From assembly GCF_947039875.1 (NCBI RefSeq), contig NZ_CAMRAN010000015.1:1-64000 (forward strand): a stretch of DNA of 64,000 nt. The letters run 5' to 3'. How positions within the stretch are numbered: the first letter of the stretch is position 1; every line of letters starts with the position of its first letter. Source of the stretch: an uncultured Photobacterium sp. (lineage in GTDB: Bacteria > Pseudomonadota > Gammaproteobacteria > Enterobacterales > Vibrionaceae). A model generated the notes under the pieces. It saw only the letters and a program-made list of their open reading frames with translations. It was not told the origin of the DNA and made no database searches. Made by a program: the position numbers and the translations under genes. Shown in pieces: positions 8,736 through 16,896 of this stretch.

Positions 8736-9872
8736 TTATAATAATGGCTCAGTAAGTTTTATATCTATCCAAACAAGTCGATGGTCAGATCCTGCAGTGG
8801 ACTTTTCTCGCCCTTTATCATCAAGCATTAATTGTCGTAATGGATGATCTTTTTCAGGCCAAAATACGCCACTCTTTACAACAGTTAGATTAGCCGATGG
8901 CAACACATAATCTAAACGCATTCCACCTAAATGCGTCCATTCATTATTACGTCCTTTACGCCGCTGCCACGGACGATACTCACACCCTCCTCTACTTTTC
9001 GGTGTTAATGGTCCATGACTGACCTTTTGATGAATCCGAGGATGATTAAGTAATTGTTTAATAGGTGTTTTTAATCCATCGCCATCAACCACATCTGCAT
9101 TCAAATCACCTAGCACAACAAAAGGTTGATCAGGTTGTAATCCACCAGCAATACCGATGTCATCCTCTAAATAATTAGTATTATCAATAATATCGCAAAT
9201 AAGTTGGATTTCATCATGATTACGTTTAGCATTACGGCGTTCAGGTCCATCAAAAACAGGGGGCGTCGGATGACAACACACTAGGTTTATTACTTGTTGC
9301 TCGATTTGTATTGGTACACAAAGATGATTTTTAGACGATAACCGCAATATACTTACCGCTTCAGGACTATAAAAATCACGTGGGATCAATGCATTTGGCA
9401 TAGTGTTCCACAGCAAATGTTGCCATGAACGGACATTGTTATTTTGAATAGGGTATTTAGATAATAATACAAAGCCAAAATTACCATGAAAATGACCAAA
9501 CCCCATGCCATCTGCTGGCAATGAAATTATACCGTCATTATTAAGATCAACCTCTGTCAATAAACCTGTATTGGTTGCTGGGCACAAATGATATGGGTAC
9601 TCAATAGGCTCCTGCCCATATTGAGAAACCGCTAAATAATTATCACAGAAGTGAGCCAAAGCACCATCGTCCCCCCCTTCTCCGAGATGATCAAACTCAC
9701 ACAGCAATATTACATCAGGTGCGACATGTTGAATAATAGCTGCGAGACGCTGTAAACGAGTAATATTAGGATTTGCTGTTAATGCTAATATTTTTCCCGG
9801 TTCACTGTCTGACATCGAAATATTAAACATTGCCACGCGCAGTGATTGATTACGATTAGACGCAGATTTCAC
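8736..9872 (-). CDS. Endonuclease/exonuclease/phosphatase (EEP) family protein
   Basis: A 378-residue protein of the EEP superfamily (DNase I, ExoIII, phosphodiesterases). Visible motifs are the metal-binding Glu in ILLCEFDH (about residue 60), the FVVLGDLNAD core, and the C-terminal GSDHRLVWIDI with the catalytic His. The N-terminus has no obvious signal peptide, so it is probably cytoplasmic. The start is a GTG at 9872 with a weak upstream GAG; an internal ATG 15 codons on is an alternative. The substrate cannot be told from the sequence; relatives include both nucleases and lipid or phosphoester phosphodiesterases. Confidence 0.8.
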   Translation of the reverse strand: MKSASNRNQSLRVAMFNISMSDSEPGKILALTANPNITRLQRLAAIIQHVAPDVILLCEFDHLGEGGDDGALAHFCDNYLAVSQYGQEPIEYPYHLCPATNTGLLTEVDLNNDGIISLPADGMGFGHFHGNFGFVLLSKYPIQNNNVRSWQHLLWNTMPNALIPRDFYSPEAVSILRLSSKNHLCVPIQIEQQVINLVCCHPTPPVFDGPERRNAKRNHDEIQLICDIIDNTNYLEDDIGIAGGLQPDQPFVVLGDLNADVVDGDGLKTPIKQLLNHPRIHQKVSHGPLTPKSRGGCEYRPWQRRKGRNNEWTHLGGMRLDYVLPSANLTVVKSGVFWPEKDHPLRQLMLDDKGREKSTAGSDHRLVWIDIKLTEPLL

Positions 9873-9969
9873 TCAAAATTCTCATATACATATGCTTTAT
9901 ATGCCGAGCATTGTAACCGTCATTAACTATACCGCCAATAATAAACACAATATTCATAAATAGAGAAAG

Positions 9970-10461
9970 TTAACGATTACTCATTACTGTATTCAGTGCT
10001 AATCGAATTTGTCTAGCATCATAACGCGCTCGATGTTTAACGGGTCCTTGTCGATCAAGGGCTAATTGAAAGTATTCACGGTCAATACCATTATTCTGTT
10101 TTAGCCAACAACAGATTTCTGTCAGCATAAATGATGGCCGCATATAAGCCGCATGGTATAGCCGACCTAACCAAAACAAATCCCATTCACTATCACAAAA
10201 GACCAATTCATACTGCCCTAAAACAGCATTAAGGTGCTGACAAACCTCAATAACTTGTTTGCCATCTTGCTCTAGTTCATCGCGCGTAATGCTATGAATG
10301 TGTAATTCTGAAAAAGTATCCCAATATACCCATTCATCACTCGCTGATAACGGATTAATTAATAAGCTATTATCAATACCACTTGGTAATGAATAACCGA
10401 CCTCTATTGGATAAGAAAATTCGGAGAGTCCTGATGCTTCAAAATCTAACGTCGCCCACAT
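9970..10461 (-). CDS. Small DEDDh exonuclease-fold protein
   Basis: A 163-residue protein with a compact DnaQ-like fold. ATLDFEASGL carries the Exo I Asp and Glu, ELVFCDSEWDLFWLGRL carries the Exo II Asp, and HRARYDARQIRLAL carries the Exo III His and Asp. The true start is the ATG at 10461, because GGGAGTG lies just upstream; the longer upstream frame lacks a site. It is about 100 residues shorter than the exonuclease at 3491 and only distantly related. A role in RNA or DNA trimming is likely, with unknown substrate. Confidence 0.75.
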   Translation of the reverse strand: MWATLDFEASGLSEFSYPIEVGYSLPSGIDNSLLINPLSASDEWVYWDTFSELHIHSITRDELEQDGKQVIEVCQHLNAVLGQYELVFCDSEWDLFWLGRLYHAAYMRPSFMLTEICCWLKQNNGIDREYFQLALDRQGPVKHRARYDARQIRLALNTVMSNR

Positions 10462-10728
10462 TCCACACTCCCGATAAGAAAAAATTATATGAATTGTCGC
10501 ATTTATGATTTTTACAGTTCTTATTAATGATAACAAACTCAATACAAATTAAATATATACAGCTACATAATTATTACAAAAAAACAAGGGTATTATTTTT
10601 ATGTAACTAGTAAAAAATTAAGTTTATTTAAATAAATCTCTTATATATCAATAAATACATACTGTAGATAGGTGTTCACTTTTGTTAGGTATATAATAGC
10701 AAAAGAATCAATATCAACGGGTCTCATA

Positions 10729-11253
10729 ATGATTACATCTCCTACACCTATACTTGGTTTCGCTGGTTATAGTGGTTCAGGAAAGACGACGCTTCTTGAA
10801 CAACTGATCCCTCTTCTTAAACAGCACAACTTACGAATAGGGCTACTTAAACACAGCCATCATGATATTGACCCAGACACACCAGGAAAAGACAGCTATC
10901 GCTTACGTCATGCGGGTTGTAGTCAAACCTTACTTGCCACTAAATCTCGCCACATGCTGTATTTTGAATACCCACAAGCAGAACGCCAAGATCCTGAATT
11001 AAATCATTGTCTAAGCCAACTTAATCATGATCTATTAGATCTTGTGCTAATTGAAGGCTTTCGTGATCAACCATTTCCAAAAATAGAGATTCATCGCCCA
11101 AGTTATGGCAAACCATTGCTCTACCCTAATGACAATAGTATTTTGGCCTTTGCCTGTGATCAGCCCACACCTGAAAACTGTGCATTACCAGTGCTCGATT
11201 TAAATAATCCTCAGGATATTTGCCAATTTATTATTGAATGGTTGGCAAAATAA
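10729..11253 (+). CDS. mobB: Molybdopterin-guanine dinucleotide biosynthesis protein MobB
   Basis: A 174-residue GTP-binding protein. The Walker A motif GYSGSGKTTLLEQL lies near the start, followed by the MobB-typical LLKHSHHDID and DSYRLRHAG segments and LVLIEGFRD. MobB assists MobA in attaching GMP to molybdopterin, forming the bis-MGD cofactor used by the DMSO reductase family. The ATG at 10729 was chosen because conserved sequence begins there; the ribosome binding site is weak. mobA is not adjacent. The link to the window is the TorA-type reductase 21 kb away, which needs this cofactor. Confidence 0.88.
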   Translation: MITSPTPILGFAGYSGSGKTTLLEQLIPLLKQHNLRIGLLKHSHHDIDPDTPGKDSYRLRHAGCSQTLLATKSRHMLYFEYPQAERQDPELNHCLSQLNHDLLDLVLIEGFRDQPFPKIEIHRPSYGKPLLYPNDNSILAFACDQPTPENCALPVLDLNNPQDICQFIIEWLAK

Positions 11254-11256
11254 TAT

Positions 11257-11309
11257 CGATATAAAAATACCGCCATTTAGTGTGTCTAAATAGCGGTATT
11301 TTTATATCG
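11257..11309. terminator. Long bidirectional terminator
   Basis: A long imperfect stem, CGATATAAAAATACCGC paired with GCGGTATTTTTATATCG, with an inner ATTTAG/CTAAAT helix. It lies between the convergent mobB and META-domain genes. Confidence 0.85.
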
Positions 11310-11341
11310 TATCAATTCAATAATTAATGATTTATTCGATA

Positions 11342-12355
11342 TTATGATTGCACTTTTTCAGCATCAAAGATCATCACACCAATATAATTATCATGTCGAT
11401 AAGTTAGCGCTAATTTTCCTGCAAAATATGTAAACTGAGTCACATTAGCTAACTGTTCAAAATAACGTTTTTGACGATGTATTGATAATGGGTTATCACA
11501 CTGACGATTCGTAATTGCGGCATGTTGTTCTAATACATCAATAAATCCTGGTCGTAATAATGTCTTCACCGTCACGGTATAATTATTACAGTCGACCATA
11601 CCAACAAAATGGCCATTGATATAACGTAAGCTAATTTTGCTGTCATCGGTTACAGGATCGCCATAACGCCAACTTTCGAGCCTCCAATCTGTGTTTGCCA
11701 ATATCGCGGGAGTCAATCTTACAGTAGCTTGATGACTAGGCACTTCAATCAGTTTATTGTGATTTAAATGCCAAATATGTCGCGCAACATCTCCTGGACA
11801 ACACGTAGGATCTTGTTTTCCGGCTTGAATAACATCTAAGATTATATTGTGATTTTTAATCGTTAGATCTTTAACCCGTACTCTATCACCAACATATTGA
11901 GTCGCAATATTAACTAATTTACCGTGTTGATAAGCCATTACTGCCAAATATAAAAATTGCCCACTACCACCTGGAGAATAATTTAACAACACCACCGCCA
12001 TTGGAGCGCTGTAAGTATTTAATTGCCCTGTTGCTTTTAAATCACCTAATAACATCACTTGTGGCATGACGTTCCCCCCTGGTTGATAAGGCTCGCCTGC
12101 CCACAGACCTTGCTGCAAACGAATAGTACTATCAATACCATCTATTCCACGATAATAAGCCTGTTGTAATGCCACTAATGAATAATCGTATGATTGAGCC
12201 GCTGACGTTGTTAAAGGGAGAGTTTTTGAGGTCAATATTAAGCTAGGTTGTGATGATGAATTAACCTCAAGTGCTGTTGTTATCATCTCTGCAGCCATTA
12301 ACGTTGAGCTAGAGATCGTTAATAAGCTTATAAATGCAGAGAGTAAACGTTTCAT
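11342..12355 (-). CDS. Exported META/HslJ-like domain protein
   Basis: A 337-residue protein with a Sec signal peptide (KRLLSAFISLLTISSSTLMAA, cleavage near residue 22). The middle part carries the unusual motif DPTCCPGD, likely a disulfide or metal feature. The C-terminal half, from ILANTDWRLESWRYGD, resembles the META domain found in HslJ and secreted proteins. A GAGGAA site lies before the ATG at 12355. It is convergent with mobB. The function is unknown; a periplasmic location is likely. Confidence 0.7.
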   Translation of the reverse strand: MKRLLSAFISLLTISSSTLMAAEMITTALEVNSSSQPSLILTSKTLPLTTSAAQSYDYSLVALQQAYYRGIDGIDSTIRLQQGLWAGEPYQPGGNVMPQVMLLGDLKATGQLNTYSAPMAVVLLNYSPGGSGQFLYLAVMAYQHGKLVNIATQYVGDRVRVKDLTIKNHNIILDVIQAGKQDPTCCPGDVARHIWHLNHNKLIEVPSHQATVRLTPAILANTDWRLESWRYGDPVTDDSKISLRYINGHFVGMVDCNNYTVTVKTLLRPGFIDVLEQHAAITNRQCDNPLSIHRQKRYFEQLANVTQFTYFAGKLALTYRHDNYIGVMIFDAEKVQS

Positions 12356-12587
12356 ATGTATTCCTCATTAATGCTTCAAGTCGATATCTAACGGTATAAA
12401 TATGCCGTAATACATTTCTGACATAAAACCACTGCAATAGTTCCTTAATAAATACTGATACAGTACTTATTTTAGCGATTATTAATAACAAGCCACTTAA
12501 AAAGTGTGAAATCTAATTGTATTACATTTGGAACAAGTTAAAATGCGCGCTTGTTTTTAACTATCACTGAAGTGATTTGATTTAATT

Positions 12588-13913
12588 ATGCTCATTAAAA
12601 CAACGGTTATGGTAGCGCTATTATTGACATCAGGTACTCTGTTTGCTGCGTCCTCTATATCGCCAACCACAGCAACATTTGAGCAATTAGCTCAACAGCA
12701 AGCACACAACACACCATTACAAATTATTGATTGTCGCGACAGTAATTTTTATAACGGGTGGCCTGAGCCTCAACAACAGCAAGGTGGCCATATTGTAGGT
12801 GCCGTTAATATTGATGCTAGCTGGCTAAAAACATTAAATACATCTGCATTGCAAACTCTGCTGCATGAAAAGCACCTTAAATCGATGTTACCGACTTATT
12901 TATATTGCGCGCCAGATAAAGCCCAACAACTAACCACTGCTTTACAAGCTCAAGGCTACCACTCAGTAACAACGATTAATCAGCCACTTAATCATTACCT
13001 TGGTAAACTTAGTGCTTTACCTAATTTTCAACAATTAGTATCCGCATCATGGCTGTATGCGCTCATCAATAATAAACATCCTCGTTATGCACCAAAACAT
13101 GGTTATAAAGTGGTTGACGTTGAGTGGGGCCCACCTGCAAAATATTTACTCGATCATATTCCAGGTTCGTTATACGTTAATACCAATAATATTGAATCAG
13201 AACCTTGGTGGAATAAAGTCAGTAATGCGGTGTTAGCCAAAGTCATTGCAAATCTTGGTATTCGTTATGACACCACGGTTATTCTGTATGCACGCAACAA
13301 TATGTCGGCAGCACGTTTTGCTAACTTCTTAATGTATGCTGGTGTTAAAGATGTGCGATTATTAAATGGCGGTTGGACAGCATGGAGTAATGCAGGTTAT
13401 CCCACAGAGAACTTACCTAATTACAATCAAAAATCAGTGGCATTTGGTAAGCCTATTCCGAGTAACCCTCAATATATAATCGATACAGCCCAAGTAAAAT
13501 CGTTATTAAAAATGCCAGCAGATCAACAATCTGTTGTCAGTATTCGTACTTGGCCTGAATATATTGGTGAAACCAGTGGCTATGATTATATTAAGCCTAA
13601 AGGGCGTATCGAAGGTGCTAAATGGGGACATGCAGGCTCTGATTCTTACCATATGCAAGATTTTCTTAACCCAGATCAAACCATGAAAAGCGGTAATGAA
13701 ATTGCAGCACAATGGGCTAAATGGAATATTAAACCGCATCAAGATGTCACTTTTTTTTGTGGTACTGGCTGGCGAGCATCAGAAGCATTCTTCTTCGCAC
13801 ATGTTCTCGGCTGGAAAAATATAAGTGTATACGATGGTGGTTGGTACCAATGGAGTGCCAATAAAAATAATCCTATAGCGGATGGGACGATAACCCCAGC
13901 TAACGTGCACTAA
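12588..13913 (+). CDS. ynjE: Three-domain rhodanese YnjE (exported sulfurtransferase)
   Basis: A 441-residue protein that matches E. coli YnjE closely from end to end, including FYNGWP, LDHIPGSLYVNTNNIESEP, KGRIEGAKWGHAGSDS and the active-site loop CGTGWRASE with Cys at about residue 391. There is a Sec signal peptide and three rhodanese domains; only the third has the catalytic Cys, and the second has Ala in that loop, as expected for a non-catalytic repeat. E. coli YnjE is a thiosulfate sulfurtransferase reported to contribute sulfur for molybdenum cofactor synthesis. The ribosome binding site is weak; a start at residue 8 is possible. A terminator follows. Confidence 0.92.
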   Translation: MLIKTTVMVALLLTSGTLFAASSISPTTATFEQLAQQQAHNTPLQIIDCRDSNFYNGWPEPQQQQGGHIVGAVNIDASWLKTLNTSALQTLLHEKHLKSMLPTYLYCAPDKAQQLTTALQAQGYHSVTTINQPLNHYLGKLSALPNFQQLVSASWLYALINNKHPRYAPKHGYKVVDVEWGPPAKYLLDHIPGSLYVNTNNIESEPWWNKVSNAVLAKVIANLGIRYDTTVILYARNNMSAARFANFLMYAGVKDVRLLNGGWTAWSNAGYPTENLPNYNQKSVAFGKPIPSNPQYIIDTAQVKSLLKMPADQQSVVSIRTWPEYIGETSGYDYIKPKGRIEGAKWGHAGSDSYHMQDFLNPDQTMKSGNEIAAQWAKWNIKPHQDVTFFCGTGWRASEAFFFAHVLGWKNISVYDGGWYQWSANKNNPIADGTITPANVH

Positions 13914-13920
13914 CAATACC

Positions 13921-13971
13921 AATGGCAGCAAGCTATCACGATGAAAATTCACGATAGCAGCTGCCATTTTT
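13921..13971. terminator. Bidirectional terminator
   Basis: AATGGCAGC paired with GCTGCCATT, with an inner TATC-GTGA/TCACGATA helix and a T run on the plus strand. It separates ynjE from the convergent aldo/keto reductase gene. Confidence 0.8.
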
Positions 13972-13979
13972 AGATTCCG

Positions 13980-14888
13980 TTATGGAACACCGTGACCTTT
14001 TGCAGCTACCCATACTCGATAAAACTGCTCACGTGATAATGAAAAGTCTAGAGCGGCAACCACCGATCTTACCCTGTCAATATTTCCCGAACCTATAATT
14101 GCTAACGGCTTTGATGGTAAACACCTGATCCAAGCATAAATCACTTGGTCAATGCTATCAGCACCAATTTCAGCTGCGATCTCAATCAAGGTTTCACGCA
14201 CACGAATATGTTGCTCAGAGCTACCAGAGAAAATATCCCCTCCAGCTAAGCATGACCATGCCATTGGATGAATGCGCTTCATTTGTAATTGATCAAGCGT
14301 GCCGTCATGCGCTACTTCAAAATTAAGCGGATTAATTTCAACTTGATTGGTAACCAGAGGCTGCTCTAAACGGGATTGCAATAACTCAAATTGAGCAGGT
14401 GAAAAATTCGACACCCCAAAATGATTAACCTTTCCTTGTTGTTTTAACTCAGAAAAAGCAAAAGCAACCTCATCAGCATCCATCAGTAGATCTGGGCGAT
14501 GAATTAATAACACGTCAATATTATCAACCTGCAAGTTTACCAATGAGTTATTTACTGACTCAACAATATGCTGCTTGCTGGTATCATAATGATTAATACG
14601 ACGTTGAGGGTATTTAGCATTACACAGATTAATATCACACTTCGTCACCAACTGTAGCTGCTGACGTAGACTGGGTTTTAATGCTAACGCTTCACCAAAT
14701 AACGCCTCGCATTGATAGCCACCATAAATATCAGCATGATCAACCGTCGTGATCCCTAATTCAAGATGCTGCTCTATAAAGGACAATCGTTGTTGCGCAG
14801 TCATGCCCCACTCAGCTAAACGCCAATAGCCTTGCACTAACTCTGAAAATTGTAATTGCTGTGCAACCATTGTGACTTGGCTAACCAT
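13980..14888 (-). CDS. ydhF: Aldo/keto reductase YdhF
   Basis: A 302-residue NADPH-dependent aldo/keto reductase that resembles E. coli YdhF very closely (QGYWRLAEW, TTVDHADIYGGYQCEALFGEAL, LLIHRPDLLMDADEVA, HFGVSNFSPAQFELLQSRL, PMAWSCLAGG). The catalytic tetrad is visible: Asp and Tyr in DHADIYGGY, Lys in LVTKCD, His in LLIHRP. The physiological substrate is not established. AAAGGATGG precedes the ATG at 14888. No partner gene shares the strand closely. Confidence 0.9.
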   Translation of the reverse strand: MVSQVTMVAQQLQFSELVQGYWRLAEWGMTAQQRLSFIEQHLELGITTVDHADIYGGYQCEALFGEALALKPSLRQQLQLVTKCDINLCNAKYPQRRINHYDTSKQHIVESVNNSLVNLQVDNIDVLLIHRPDLLMDADEVAFAFSELKQQGKVNHFGVSNFSPAQFELLQSRLEQPLVTNQVEINPLNFEVAHDGTLDQLQMKRIHPMAWSCLAGGDIFSGSSEQHIRVRETLIEIAAEIGADSIDQVIYAWIRCLPSKPLAIIGSGNIDRVRSVVAALDFSLSREQFYRVWVAAKGHGVP

Positions 14889-15033
14889 TGAACCATCCTT
14901 TGTAAGAGTAAAACGAATTACTCACCATCCTAAGAGCCTCAAATCATTGCCGCAAATGAATTAATTAAAAACAAAGTATGCAGACTAAAAACTATGACTT
15001 AGATTGCAACTTAGCAATAAACCCCTTGGTCAA

Positions 15034-15960
15034 CTAACGCTTTACACAAATAGCTGAGCGTACGGGCTGAAGCTTAATTGCATCCATTACTCGTTGAGGG
15101 TTGGCACTATAAGCGGTATGCAATGACTTAACAGATAACTGATGCTTTAGGTATTCGGCGTAATCGTTAAATTTATAGTGGCTATATGCTGTTGGGTACA
15201 ACTTGCTACAGCTGTCATACCATGCAACATAACGTTGAAAAAACAATGTCGCTTGAGCTGGCGTCATTTTACTCATTGTCAACGCCATATCTTTGGTCAA
15301 TTGAAAATGCTGATAATCAATCGGAGAATTCCAAAAGCCGCCCCAATATTGAAAACCGTTACGAGCAAAGATTGTAATTACAGTTTCAGCCATACCTCGA
15401 CTATCTGGCTTACCAAACCGGTATTGGGCTCGATTTGCATAATGCGTACCTTGAGCAGGGCTAAATTTAACATTGCCATTACTGCCAAAAGTCACAAATG
15501 GATTTTGTAATGGATTGATGTCTATCGCAGCCCCATAGGCATGCAATGATAAATTGCTGCTCCCCTCAACTGAACGGTAATTAAATGCCGACGTATTATT
15601 CGCCGTCATCGAACGAGTATCATTACCGTCATACATTTCAATGGGTACCGCTTTATGGATAGGAAAGCCTTGTTTAAATAAAGCATCAAAAATATTCCCG
15701 ACATAAAGTGCAACAGCATCCATCACCACCAATTGCCCATTGGAATGTACTTTCCCTGCAAAATCACGGTAATTAAAGGTAACTTTTCTCAATCGTTGAC
15801 ATGGCACTGGAGCTGTAGCTGAAATAACGCCAGCCTTGGTCATTACTTGGCACTCATGGGAAGATAATCCACTAATTTGAGCAGCATTAACGGGTAATCC
15901 AACAATACTCGCAGAAAACAAAAATAGAGAAACACACATGTTACGAAAAGTAATTATCAT
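15034..15960 (-). CDS. Exported M15-family peptidase (D,D-carboxypeptidase/endolysin-like)
   Basis: A 308-residue protein with an N-terminal signal peptide (NMCVSLFLFSASIVGLPVNA). The M15 zinc site is visible as SLHAYGAAIDIN (His and Asp ligands) and DYQHFQL (third His), with a Glu/aromatic-rich region between. M15 enzymes cut peptidoglycan stem peptides in the periplasm; this one resembles the M15C endopeptidase/CwlK group. The ribosome binding site at the first ATG is poor, and a start at residue 8 is an alternative. No lysis cassette surrounds it, so a housekeeping cell-wall role is likelier than a phage one. Confidence 0.8.
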   Translation of the reverse strand: MIITFRNMCVSLFLFSASIVGLPVNAAQISGLSSHECQVMTKAGVISATAPVPCQRLRKVTFNYRDFAGKVHSNGQLVVMDAVALYVGNIFDALFKQGFPIHKAVPIEMYDGNDTRSMTANNTSAFNYRSVEGSSNLSLHAYGAAIDINPLQNPFVTFGSNGNVKFSPAQGTHYANRAQYRFGKPDSRGMAETVITIFARNGFQYWGGFWNSPIDYQHFQLTKDMALTMSKMTPAQATLFFQRYVAWYDSCSKLYPTAYSHYKFNDYAEYLKHQLSVKSLHTAYSANPQRVMDAIKLQPVRSAICVKR

Positions 15961-15990
15961 CCTAAATACTACCTATATCAAAAATAGCGA

Positions 15991-16018
15991 TAAAAAAGAC
16001 GTACGATCGCACGTCTCT
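15991..16018 (-). terminator. Terminator downstream of the S4 protein gene
   Basis: AGACGT-N8-ACGTCT stem followed on the minus strand by TTTTTT. Confidence 0.7.
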
Positions 16019-16035
16019 ATCATTTAATTCATCAG

Positions 16036-16488
16036 CTAAAAGCTGATTGGTTTACGTCCAGTTGCGATGTCTGCTTTATTCTCTGTTTTTACCGCTTCTT
16101 TTTTTGTTACAGAACGATTCTTACTGGTCATTGGTGCCATTTTATTTTTCTTTGTTTTTGCTGCTGGCACTTTTTTATCTTTTTTTTGCACGTTCACGAC
16201 AGGCGCTACTTTGGTTACTTGTTGATCTCGAGGTACAGCTTCTTGTACTGGTTGATCACAAATAACCACAAAATACTCACCGTTAAACTCAATCACATCA
16301 CCATCATAGATTTTACAACGCTTACGTAACTCAATCTCACCATTTACAGCAACATAACCATCAGAAATGGCATATTTAGCTTCACCACCACCACTGACTA
16401 AATTAGCAATCTTTAACACTTTGTATAGTTCAATCGGTTGAACTGATACTTCAACTTCCAGCGCTTCTACTTCTATTTCTTCAGACAT
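16036..16488 (-). CDS. S4-domain RNA-binding protein, YbcJ-like, with basic tail
   Basis: A 150-residue protein. Residues about 15-80 form an S4 RNA-binding domain similar to YbcJ (LYKVLKIANLVSGGGEAK, GYVAVNGEIELRKRCK, GDVIEFNGEYF). YbcJ itself is about 70 residues, so the following 65-residue tail rich in Lys, Ala and Thr is an extension, presumably disordered and RNA-binding. An ATG at 16488 with GAGTG upstream was chosen over a GTG three codons earlier. S4 proteins of this kind are thought to bind structured RNA or ribosomes; the target is unknown. Confidence 0.8.
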   Translation of the reverse strand: MSEEIEVEALEVEVSVQPIELYKVLKIANLVSGGGEAKYAISDGYVAVNGEIELRKRCKIYDGDVIEFNGEYFVVICDQPVQEAVPRDQQVTKVAPVVNVQKKDKKVPAAKTKKNKMAPMTSKNRSVTKKEAVKTENKADIATGRKPISF

Positions 16489-16896
16489 CTTGAACACTCA
16501 AATAACAAAACAGGACTTAGTTGAATTCTACCTCACTAATAAACAGAAAGTGAAACAAATGGCAAATTCCAGTTACCTTACTATTTTTTAACAACTAATA
16601 CGCTAAATATCAGTTTTGTCTATTTAGATGGACACCCCATAACAACATTGATTTAATGATTGTGGTTTCAAAATATCACTAAAATATCCTCTAATGGACT
16701 TACAATAATAAAAAACTTCGACTAATCTTGGTTTTTATCGCCGTTATTTGCTCGGATCTTCGTCAACAGGTATAGTGCCTAGGGCAAAAAGCAAGCGAAT
16801 AACTATTTTATTACACATGACTATGTTCTGATTAGCACAAGTAGTGCTATAATCCGCGACCTCACATGTGACAGTAATTGTTTATAGAGAAAAACA
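16489..16896. other. Intergenic region upstream of fusA2
   Basis: A 408-base stretch between the divergent S4 and fusA2 genes. The right end carries a good sigma-70-type promoter for fusA2, listed separately. I see no ORF or RNA gene in the remainder. Confidence 0.5.
16826..16853 (+). promoter_or_regulatory. Likely sigma-70 promoter of fusA2
   Basis: A perfect TATAAT at 16848-16853, preceded by TGC (extended -10 type), with TTCTGA 16 bases upstream as a weak -35 element. It leaves a leader of about 36 bases before the ATG at 16897. Confidence 0.55.

Noticed and set aside
12309..12491. 60-codon ORF upstream of the META-domain gene
   Set aside because: It overlaps the real start and ribosome binding site of that gene in another frame and looks like noise.
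15034..15960. M15 peptidase as a phage endolysin
   Set aside because: It has a Sec signal peptide and no holin, spanin or phage genes nearby.
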